A stretch of 15,006 nt of DNA from an uncultured Campylobacter sp. Lineage in GTDB: Bacteria > Campylobacterota > Campylobacteria > Campylobacterales > Campylobacteraceae. Positions 9,650-15,006 of the stretch are shown one piece after another. The stretch lies in contig NZ_CALACG010000259.1 in NCBI RefSeq assembly GCF_937890585.1, forward strand, positions 1 through 15,006. The letters run 5' to 3'. The notes below the pieces were generated by a model. It made no database searches. It saw nothing but the letters and a program-made list of their open reading frames with translations, and was not told the origin of the DNA. The first letter of the stretch is position 1; every line of letters starts with the position of its first letter. Both the position numbers and the translations under genes were made by a program.

Positions 9650-10492
9650 ATGAATAAAAAAATAATCATTGCGGCTCTTCTTGGAGCCGCTTTCTCTATT
9701 GGTTCAGCTCAGGAAATTTCAGCATTTGATGCGGGCAATATGGATAGTCCAAACCCGTATGGTCTAACTGATAGCGAAAAAGTAACCTTAAGCAACAAAA
9801 GAAGCGTTCAAAATATCGAAGAGAATATGAATAACGTTTCAGAGCAGCTTCAAGGCTTACAAAGCTTAATCGAAAGCATGAGTGCTAGGATGAATAAGCT
9901 TGAGCAAAGAATGAACGAGCTAGAAACTAGAGTAAATGGCGGCATAAGCGATTCTGGTGTTAGTTTAACGTCACTAAAAGCTTACGTTGATGAGACTAGA
10001 GAAATTCAAGATAGAAACTATAAAAACATTACCGCTACCTTAAATAAACTGGGTGCGATAATGGATAAAAATGCTGCTCAACCAAAGCAAAATGCAAATC
10101 CAAAACAACAAAATAAACCAACTTCAAATTTTAGTGGTAAAAGCGATAAGGACATCTTGTTTGATGGCATTAAGCTTTTAAATTCTGGCAAAAGCGCAGA
10201 GGCTGCTGAATATTTTGAATATCTAAACAAAAAAGGCTATAAAACTGGCACTTCAAACTACTATTTAGGCGAAGTCGCATATAGCCAAAAATCATATAGC
10301 ACAGCTATACAATACTACAAAAAAAGTATACAAAGCGAAGACAAGGCTGACTACACGCCAAAACTTTTGTATCACACAGCTATAAGCTTTGATAAGATAG
10401 GTGACACACAAAGCGCAAATAGATTTTACAAGGCTTTAAAAGTTGGCTACCCAGATAGCAAAGAAGCCAAAGCTGCCCCTGATAGAAATTAA
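9650..10492 (+). CDS. cpoB: Tol-Pal accessory protein CpoB (YbgF)
   Basis: CpoB is a periplasmic TPR protein that couples Tol-Pal action to peptidoglycan synthesis during division in E. coli. The 280 residues have a signal peptide (1-20, ending SIGSA). A coiled coil follows (about 54-96, with heptads such as MNKLEQRMNELETRV), matching the trimerising N-domain. A Gln/Asn/Pro linker spans about 141-160. A C-terminal TPR domain (about 165-275) includes ILFDGIKLLNSG, SNYYLGEVAYSQKSYSTAI and a third TPR ending PDSKEAK. The DNA between pal and this gene is only 13 bases with a weak ribosome binding site, so they are probably co-transcribed. Confidence 0.92.
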   Translation: MNKKIIIAALLGAAFSIGSAQEISAFDAGNMDSPNPYGLTDSEKVTLSNKRSVQNIEENMNNVSEQLQGLQSLIESMSARMNKLEQRMNELETRVNGGISDSGVSLTSLKAYVDETREIQDRNYKNITATLNKLGAIMDKNAAQPKQNANPKQQNKPTSNFSGKSDKDILFDGIKLLNSGKSAEAAEYFEYLNKKGYKTGTSNYYLGEVAYSQKSYSTAIQYYKKSIQSEDKADYTPKLLYHTAISFDKIGDTQSANRFYKALKVGYPDSKEAKAAPDRN

Positions 10493-10552
10493 ATTTAATC
10501 TTTTTTAGATATAATCTCGCATTAATCTAAACTAAATCCCAAGGAGATTATT
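10493..10552 (+). promoter_or_regulatory. Predicted sigma-70 promoter and RBS of the slyD operon
   Basis: A perfect TATAAT lies at 10510-10515 behind a run of T (10501-10506). It gives a predicted start near 10522. AAGGAG at 10541-10546 sits six bases before the GTG start at 10553. The 12-base palindrome ATTAAATTTAAT (10488-10499) followed by CTTTTTT could weakly terminate the pal-cpoB transcript, but it contains no G or C. Confidence 0.65.
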
Positions 10553-11131
10553 GTGAGTAAAGATCAAGTTATAACTATGTTTTATGAGCTAAAAGATGCC
10601 AATAGCGGTGAAATTTTAGAGTCAAATATGCAAGAAGGTGGTCAAATTTCTTTTATTACAGGACATGGCCATATTATAGAAAAGCTTGAAGAAGAAGTTA
10701 GCAAACTAAAATCAGGCGACAAAGCTACTATATACATTAAAGCTGCTGAGGGTTGTGGCGAATATAATAAAGACGCCATCCAATCACTTCCAAAAGAGCA
10801 ATTTGCCGGTATAGACCTACATGAAGGCATGGAGCTTTTTGGTCAAAATGAAGATGGCTCAAGTGTTCGCGTCATCGTTAAAGAGATCAAAGATGACGAA
10901 GTGACAGTTGATTTTAACCACCCATACGCTGGCAAAGACTTGCTATTTAATGTTGAAATTTTAGAAGTTAGAGACGCTACTGAAGATGAAAAAGCAACTG
11001 GCATGGTAGCAGGTGCACACACTTGCGGTTGTGGCGGACATGATCATGATCACGAGCATGAGTGCTGCGGTGGTCACGGACATGGTGAAGGCGGTTGCGG
11101 TTGTGGCGGTCACGGACATCATCACCACTAA
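10553..11131 (+). CDS. slyD: SlyD-type FKBP prolyl isomerase with metal-binding tail
   Basis: SlyD is a cytoplasmic peptidyl-prolyl cis-trans isomerase and chaperone that in E. coli also supplies nickel to hydrogenase. The 192-residue protein has the split FKBP domain with the inserted IF chaperone flap. FKBP parts are about 1-70 (GQISFITGHGHIIEKLEEE) and about 125-150 (NHPYAGKDLLFNVEILEV); the IF domain is about 72-122 (AAEGCGEY through VKEI). The last 38 residues (155-192) contain 12 His and 6 Cys in Gly-rich context, ending HGHHHH. The GTG start is fixed by AAGGAG. A nickel role is an inference from the family; urease or hydrogenase genes are not in this window. Confidence 0.93.
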   Translation: MSKDQVITMFYELKDANSGEILESNMQEGGQISFITGHGHIIEKLEEEVSKLKSGDKATIYIKAAEGCGEYNKDAIQSLPKEQFAGIDLHEGMELFGQNEDGSSVRVIVKEIKDDEVTVDFNHPYAGKDLLFNVEILEVRDATEDEKATGMVAGAHTCGCGGHDHDHEHECCGGHGHGEGGCGCGGHGHHHH

Positions 11132-11140
11132 GAAGCCAAA

Positions 11141-12070
11141 ATGAAAAAATTTGCTTTTATTTTTGCGGGTCAAGGCTCGCAAAGTGTTGGCATGGGGAAA
11201 GATTTTTATGAAAATTTCTCTTCGGCAAAACTTCTATTAAATGACGCTTGCAACGACACAGGCATTGATTTTGAAGAGCTTTTATTTACACAAAACGACA
11301 AGCTAGATAAGACCGAATTTACCCAACCTGCCATCGTTTTAAACTCGCTTATGAGCTACCTGGCATTTTCAAATTTCATAAAAGCCAAGCCAGAATTTAG
11401 CTTAGGCCACTCACTCGGAGAATTTACAGCTCTTGCGGTTAGTGGTGCATTTAGCTTTGTTGAAGCGATTAGGCTTGTAAATTTGCGTGGTAAATTTATG
11501 CAAGAAGCCTACGTTGGCAAAGATGCTGGCATGATGGTGGTGCTTGGACTTAGCGATGAAGTTGTTGAGGGGATTTGTAAAGAAGCACAGGATGAGGGCT
11601 TGCAAATTTACGCTGCAAACTACAACTGCGATGGTCAGATCGTTGTAGCTGGTGTGAGAGCAGACCTTGCAAAATACGAGGCAAAATTTAAAGAAGCAGG
11701 CGCAAAAAGAGCGATGCTTTTAAATATGTCAGTAGCTAGCCATTGTCCGATACTTGAGCCAGCTAGCGTTAAACTAGCAAACGAGCTTGAGGGCGTTTTG
11801 GCTGCGAATTTTGCCCCAGTCGTTTCAAACGTAAATGCAAAAATTTACACCGATAAAAATGAAGCATTAGTGCTTTTAAAAGAGCAGCTAACGCATCCAG
11901 TTCGTTACAAACAAAGCATCAAAAACTACGAAAACGAGGTTGATTGCTTTATCGAGCTTGGTGCGGCGACACTAAAAGGTATAAACAAAAAGATCACAGA
12001 AAAACCGACATACAGCGTCACAGACATGGCGAGCCTTGAAGAGGTTGTGAAGATTTTGGAGGAGAGATGA
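11141..12070 (+). CDS. fabD: Malonyl-CoA:acyl carrier protein transacylase
   Basis: FabD moves the malonyl group from CoA to acyl carrier protein, which feeds fatty acid chain elongation. The 309-residue length is typical. The GQGSQ motif is at 10-14. The nucleophile motif is GHSLGE (89-94) with S91 as acylated serine. R116 (in RLVNLRG) binds the malonyl carboxylate, and H201 (in SVASH) is the catalytic histidine. It follows slyD by nine bases with a weak ribosome binding site. Its TGA overlaps the next ATG (ATGA), and the tail of the gene holds the GGAGGAGAG that serves mtnN. Confidence 0.97.
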   Translation: MKKFAFIFAGQGSQSVGMGKDFYENFSSAKLLLNDACNDTGIDFEELLFTQNDKLDKTEFTQPAIVLNSLMSYLAFSNFIKAKPEFSLGHSLGEFTALAVSGAFSFVEAIRLVNLRGKFMQEAYVGKDAGMMVVLGLSDEVVEGICKEAQDEGLQIYAANYNCDGQIVVAGVRADLAKYEAKFKEAGAKRAMLLNMSVASHCPILEPASVKLANELEGVLAANFAPVVSNVNAKIYTDKNEALVLLKEQLTHPVRYKQSIKNYENEVDCFIELGAATLKGINKKITEKPTYSVTDMASLEEVVKILEER

Positions 12071-12750
12071 TAGCGATACTTGGTGCGATGCAAGAGGAGA
12101 TCACACCTATCCTTGAGATGGTGGGCGAGTATAAAACCACAGAGTACGCAAACAATAAATTTTACGAGGCAAAATACAAAGGCAAGGACCTAGTCATCGC
12201 CTACTCAAAGATCGGCAAGGTAAATGCGGCGATCACTGCGACCTTGATGATAGAGAAATTTAAGGCTTCAAAACTGCTTTTTACAGGCGTTGCTGGCTCA
12301 CTTGATGAGAATTTGAAAATAGGCGATATGTTATATGCCACCAGCCTTGTGCAGCACGACCTTGACATCACAGCTTTTGGTCATCCATACGGCTTTGTGC
12401 CAGGGACAAGTATCTTTGTCAAGAGTGATGAAGGTCTAAATGAGCTAGCTAAAAATGTCGCTAGCAAAAAGGGCATGAGCCTAAATTCAGGCATCATCGC
12501 AACTGGCGATCAGTTCATCTGCGACAACGAGAAAAAAGAGTGGATCAAAAAGATATTTAACGCGAGTGCTACCGAGATGGAGGGTGCGAGCGTTGCGCTA
12601 GTTTGCGAGACACTTGGCGTGCCATTTTTCATCCTTAGAGCCATCAGCGACGGAGCTGGCAACGAGGCTGAGTTTGACTTTGATAAATTCTTGCAAGACT
12701 CAGCAAACGTGAGCGCTAAATTTATCCTAGAAATGGTGGAGAGCTTATGA
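12067..12750 (+). CDS. mtnN: 5'-methylthioadenosine/S-adenosylhomocysteine nucleosidase
   Basis: This enzyme cleaves adenine from methylthioadenosine and S-adenosylhomocysteine. In Campylobacter and Helicobacter the same enzyme is also known to act on aminofutalosine in menaquinone synthesis. The 227-residue protein starts MIAILGAMQEEI, with E11 as the general acid-region glutamate. It has ATEMEGASVA with E172 binding the ribose, and RAISDGAG with catalytic D195. GVAGSL at about 74-79 is the phosphorylase-family loop. It overlaps fabD and the next gene by ATGA junctions. Its codons are visibly richer in G and C than slyD or pal. Confidence 0.95.
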   Translation: MIAILGAMQEEITPILEMVGEYKTTEYANNKFYEAKYKGKDLVIAYSKIGKVNAAITATLMIEKFKASKLLFTGVAGSLDENLKIGDMLYATSLVQHDLDITAFGHPYGFVPGTSIFVKSDEGLNELAKNVASKKGMSLNSGIIATGDQFICDNEKKEWIKKIFNASATEMEGASVALVCETLGVPFFILRAISDGAGNEAEFDFDKFLQDSANVSAKFILEMVESL

Positions 12751-13505
12751 TAGAGCTTAGCAAAAGGCTACTAAGGCAGGTTGGTCAGACAAACGCTAGA
12801 TACAAGATGATAGAGGGCGGAGATAAGATCTTACTCGGTCTTAGTGGCGGCAAAGATAGCCTCGCGCTCGCTCACGTGCTAAAACATGTGCAAAACGTCA
12901 CGCCTGAGAAATTTGAGTTTAAGGCGGTGACGCTAAGCTACGGCATGGGCGAAGACTACGCTTATTTGACCGAGCACTGTAACGAGCACGGCATAGAGCA
13001 CGAGGTGATAGATAGCTCGATATTTGAGATATCAAAGGAGAAGATCCGCAAAAATTCTAGCTTTTGTAGCTTTTTCTCGCGCATGAGAAGAGGCTATCTT
13101 TACACCTATGCGCTAAAGCATGGCTTTAACAAGCTTGCGATCGCTCATCACTTGGACGACGCAGCTGAGAGCTTTTTTATGAATTTCACCTATAATGGCG
13201 CGCTAAGGACGCTTGCTCCAAAATACAGAGCTAAAAATGGCATCGTCGTGATCAGGCCATTTATCTTTGTGCGCGAAAGACAGCTTCGCGAAAATGCGAT
13301 CAAAAATGAGCTAAGAGTAGTTGGCGATGAGGCGTGTCCTGCGATGAGATTTGACGTGAAGATGCCACACGCTAGATATGAGACCAAGCAGCTTCTAGCA
13401 AATTTAGAAAAAGAAAATCCAAAGCTATTTACATCACTTAAAGCAGCATTTGAAAATATCCACACAGATACATTTTTTGGTATCAACGAAGGCAGTGAAG
13501 AGTAA
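12747..13505 (+). CDS. ttcA: TtcA-family tRNA 2-thiocytidine synthetase-like protein, altered cysteine motif
   Basis: TtcA adds sulfur to cytidine 32 of some tRNAs using ATP and an iron-sulfur cluster. The 252-residue protein has the PP-loop SGGKDS (33-38), an AHHLDDAAESFFMN motif (about 133-146), and the SRMRRG stretch (111-116) of the family. In E. coli TtcA the cluster is held by a CxxC pair plus a third cysteine. Here the first position is C107 but the partner is F110 (CSFF rather than CSLC). The likely third cysteine is C197 (in EACPAM). The cluster may therefore be altered, or the substrate may differ. It overlaps mtnN by four bases. Family membership is sure; the exact reaction is less so. 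Confidence 0.8.
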   Translation: MIELSKRLLRQVGQTNARYKMIEGGDKILLGLSGGKDSLALAHVLKHVQNVTPEKFEFKAVTLSYGMGEDYAYLTEHCNEHGIEHEVIDSSIFEISKEKIRKNSSFCSFFSRMRRGYLYTYALKHGFNKLAIAHHLDDAAESFFMNFTYNGALRTLAPKYRAKNGIVVIRPFIFVRERQLRENAIKNELRVVGDEACPAMRFDVKMPHARYETKQLLANLEKENPKLFTSLKAAFENIHTDTFFGINEGSEE

Positions 13506-13517
13506 ATTTAACTCTTC
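13497..13517 (+). terminator. Weak hairpin at the end of the slyD-fabD-mtnN-ttcA operon
   Basis: GAAGAGT (13497-13503) pairs perfectly with ACTCTTC (13511-13517) across a 7-base loop, and it includes the ttcA stop codon. The following GTTTCTGCC is a poor U-tract, so termination may be incomplete and transcripts could read on into the gene at 13643. Confidence 0.4.
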
Positions 13518-13591
13518 GTTTCTGCCCTTAAAGCTAAATTTACAACCAAATTTATTACAACACATCCAAAAAGTAAAAACTCATTTTGAAG

Positions 13592-13609
13592 TAGGAACAC
13601 TCCTTGCTT
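13592..13609 (+). promoter_or_regulatory. Sigma-54 (RpoN) promoter
   Basis: The sequence TAGGAACACTCCTTGCTT has GG at 13594-13595 and GC at 13606-13607, exactly ten bases apart. It fits the -24/-12 consensus seen for flagellar genes in Campylobacter and Helicobacter (GGAAC-N5-TTGCTT). Transcription would start near 13618-13620, about 24 bases before the ATG at 13643. No upstream activator site can be recognised by eye. Confidence 0.8.
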
Positions 13610-13636
13610 ACTAAATATAAATTTGATAAGCAAGGA
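13601..13636 (+). repeat. Perfect 10-base inverted repeat linking the promoter to the RBS
   Basis: TCCTTGCTTA (13601-13610) and TAAGCAAGGA (13627-13636) are exact reverse complements separated by 16 bases. The left arm covers the -12 element of the sigma-54 promoter, and the right arm contains the ribosome binding site AAGGA (13632-13636) of the next gene. A transcript started at the sigma-54 promoter would lack the left arm. A read-through transcript from upstream would carry both arms and could hide the ribosome binding site. Confidence 0.75.
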
Positions 13637-13642
13637 TCGTAA

Positions 13643-14572
13643 ATGAGCATTTTTAGTGTTAGCACGCAAAAGTATAGCTCAGTAGCTACTGAGGCAAAAG
13701 CAAGGAAACTTCAAAAAGAGCAGTCTGAAAGTGCCAAATTTCAAAACGCTCTTGCAAATAATGAAAAAACAAAAGACATTGCACAAAATTTACAAAGACT
13801 TGAGCTTACAAAAGATACACAGCAAAGCATTTATAGCGTAAAATTTAAAGATAAAAACGAGCTAGCTTATCAAAGCGACAATGCTGGCTTTATGGATACT
13901 AGTTTTAATAAAGCAGCTGGCTTGCCACAGGACTTTAAGCTTCACAAAAGCACTATAAAAGAATTGCTAAACTTCGCAACAAAGCAAAATAATATAAATA
14001 GCGTCCTTTATAGCAACGCAAGCGGCAAGCTTTTTGACAATGACGTCTTTGAAAATATCGACATAGCAGACACGATAGGTCAGTATTACGCTATCTTTTC
14101 TCAGGTAATGGGCAAGAGTTTAAATAAAGATAGTTTTACAGATAGTGACCTAGCAAATTTGCCAAAAGGCTACATCTCGCAAGGGATGAAAGGCATCGAT
14201 TTTAACGCAGATTTGAGCGATAGATCAAATATTGATTTTTTAAATAGTCGCAAAAACGAGGTCGTTACAAATATCTTTAGTAGCCAAGATGAAATGAAGC
14301 TTGCATCAAATTTAAGCGAAGATCTATCAAAACTAGGCATAAAAACAAACCTTAAAAAGCTAAATTTTGCAAATTTAGAGCAAGAAAACACTGGTGGCTT
14401 TAACCCAGACCTCTCTTACTATAAAACGGAGTCTGGTTACAAAAAAGAGGCTTTGTTTATTAGTTTTCTAAAGTCAGAAAGTCCTGCGATCCTAGAGGGC
14501 GGAGAGACTGCGCTAAAGCCTGAAGTCTTGCTAAATAACGCCTTTCATCGCTGCCCAGACGAAGGATCATAG
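13643..14572 (+). CDS. Uncharacterised protein under a sigma-54 promoter, frameshifted near its 3' end
   Basis: I do not recognise this protein. The open frame gives 309 residues, lysine- and asparagine-rich, with no signal peptide or membrane segment. The N-terminus (about 8-62) is polar and probably helical. A motif at 74-90 (LAYQSDNAGFMDTSFNK), followed by AAGLPQDFKLHKSTIKELL, is echoed in the partial gene that starts at 14860. The middle includes an IGQYYAIFSQVMGKSL helix. The start is ATG behind AAGGA. The last nine residues (HRCPDEGS and neighbours) look out of frame: reading one base further from codon 301 opens a continuation of 67 codons, so the intact form would be about 367 residues. 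Control by sigma-54 suggests the flagellar regulon, but the function is unknown. Confidence 0.75.
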   Translation: MSIFSVSTQKYSSVATEAKARKLQKEQSESAKFQNALANNEKTKDIAQNLQRLELTKDTQQSIYSVKFKDKNELAYQSDNAGFMDTSFNKAAGLPQDFKLHKSTIKELLNFATKQNNINSVLYSNASGKLFDNDVFENIDIADTIGQYYAIFSQVMGKSLNKDSFTDSDLANLPKGYISQGMKGIDFNADLSDRSNIDFLNSRKNEVVTNIFSSQDEMKLASNLSEDLSKLGIKTNLKKLNFANLEQENTGGFNPDLSYYKTESGYKKEALFISFLKSESPAILEGGETALKPEVLLNNAFHRCPDEGS

Positions 14573-14747
14573 AAGCGAAAGCTTGAGCGATGTGGCTACT
14601 CTTAAAAAGCTGGCAGAAGATAGAGAAAATTTTAAAAATTTAGTGCTTGAGCTACTAAAAAATAGCACCATAAAGCCAAGCGAGGATAATATAAATTTAG
14701 CTTTTAATGAGCTAAATCAAATTTATGCCCTAGGCAGACAAAAGTAG
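14544..14747 (+). pseudogene. Displaced 3' part of the preceding gene (+1 frame)
   Basis: From the TTTC at 14543-14546, the +1 frame reads FIAAQTKDHRSESLSDVATL and continues as a charged helical stretch (KKLAEDRENF, LVLELLKNS, then LNQIYALGRQK) to a TAG at 14745-14747. It has no ATG and no ribosome binding site near its start. Its composition matches the upstream gene, so it is best read as the same protein after a one-base shift. A TAA in this frame at 14532-14534 places the shift between 14535 and the stop of the upstream frame at 14570. Removing one T from TTT at 14543-14545 restores a single frame. Confidence 0.7.
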
Positions 14748-14804
14748 TTTAGGCATCTCTTAAGATCGGCGTTTGATCTAGCTAAATTAGCTAAATTTAC
14801 TAGG

Positions 14805-14833
14805 TAAATCTTTTCATAAAAAAGACGATATCT
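14805..14833 (+). promoter_or_regulatory. Putative sigma-28 (FliA) promoter
   Basis: TAAATC (14805-14810) and CGATATCT (14826-14833) have 17 bases between TAAA and CGAT. This equals the spacing in the FliA consensus TAAAGTTT-N11-GCCGATAA. Transcription would begin near 14840, about 20 bases before the ATG at 14860. A small ATTTAC-TAG-GTAAAT hairpin (14795-14809) followed by CTTTT overlaps the -35 part and might be a weak terminator for the previous gene. No sigma-54 match is found here. Confidence 0.5.
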
Positions 14834-14859
14834 TTGGTATGAAGCTAAAAGGATATTAG

Positions 14860-15006
14860 ATGATAAACGCACTTGGTAGTTACCCCTTAAATTTAGAACA
14901 AAATATAAAGGTATCAACCAAAGTTGCCACCAAGCAAACAAGCTCTGAGGCTTTAGGCTACAAGGTAGATAAAGATGGCTACTTTACAGATGAGTTTAAT
15001 AAACAA
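14860..15006 (+). CDS. Uncharacterised protein, N-terminal part, paralogous to the gene at 13643
   Basis: Only the first 49 residues are in the window; the frame is open at the right edge. It begins MINALGSYPLNLEQN at an ATG behind AAAGGATAT. Residues 32-48 (LGYKVDKDGYFTDEFNK) align with residues 74-90 of the protein at 13643 (LAYQSDNAGFMDTSFNK) with seven identities in 17, including the FNK end. Both proteins have a polar, probably unstructured N-terminus before this motif, about 40 residues shorter here. The tandem arrangement and the motif suggest duplication. Function is unknown; a link to flagellar control is inferred from the promoter. Confidence 0.7.
   Translation, partial: MINALGSYPLNLEQNIKVSTKVATKQTSSEALGYKVDKDGYFTDEFNKQ

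Noticed and set aside
10488..10507. ATTAAATTTAAT palindrome followed by CTTTTTT as terminator of pal-cpoB
   Set aside because: The stem has no G or C pairs and AAATTT-rich palindromes are common by chance in this genome; mentioned only in the promoter entry.
14779..14814. Hairpins TAGCTAA-A-TTAGCTA and ATTTAC-TAG-GTAAAT with CTTTT as a terminator
   Set aside because: Both are AT-rich and short, with a poor U-tract. They may help end the upstream transcript, but they do not reach the level of a feature of their own.
14723..14941. Minus-strand open frame of 72 codons across the region between the two paralogues
   Set aside because: It covers the sigma-28 type promoter and the start of the clear plus-strand gene; no RBS or recognisable motif.

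Overview
The window looks like a chromosomal segment of a Campylobacter, most likely from the non-thermophilic C. concisus / C. curvus / C. showae group. This rests on the AT-rich sequence with frequent AAATTT, TATAAT-type -10 boxes lacking a clear -35, and a gene order familiar from Campylobacter: atpF'-atpF-atpH-atpA-atpG-atpD-atpC, then tolQ-tolR-tolA-tolB-pal-cpoB, then slyD-fabD-mtnN-ttcA. The species assignment is inference from memory of gene order and protein style; no search was run.

Bases 1-154 hold no convincing gene and probably carry the promoter of the ATP synthase operon. Bases 155-5875 encode seven subunits of the F-type ATP synthase: b', b, delta, alpha, gamma, beta and epsilon. 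The membrane subunits a and c (atpB, atpE) are not here, as is usual in Campylobacterota. Bases 5876-9068 encode TolQ, TolR, a TolA/TonB-like protein and TolB. They follow atpC with no gap, so the energy-coupling motor genes probably share transcripts with the ATP synthase. A strong -10 box at 9098-9103 precedes pal and cpoB, completing the Tol-Pal envelope system. A second strong -10 at 10510-10515 starts a housekeeping operon: slyD (prolyl isomerase and metal chaperone), fabD (fatty acid synthesis), mtnN (nucleosidase) and a ttcA-like tRNA thiolase. The last three are joined by 4-base ATGA overlaps. The operon ends with a weak hairpin at 13497-13517.

The least ordinary part is 13506-15006. 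A near-consensus sigma-54 (RpoN) promoter at 13592-13609 lies just ahead of a gene of unknown function (13643). A perfect 10-base inverted repeat links the promoter's -12 element to that gene's ribosome binding site. The gene is interrupted near its 3' end by an apparent one-base frameshift, and its reading continues in the +1 frame to 14747. A second gene starts at 14860 and runs off the right edge. Its N-terminal part shares a motif with the first protein, and it is preceded by a plausible sigma-28 (FliA) promoter. Together these suggest a small paralogous family controlled by the flagellar sigma factors. I do not recognise its function.

Functionally, the window moves from making ATP with the proton gradient, to using that gradient for envelope constriction (Tol-Pal), to protein folding, lipid and nucleoside housekeeping, and finally to what looks like an accessory locus under flagellar-type control.
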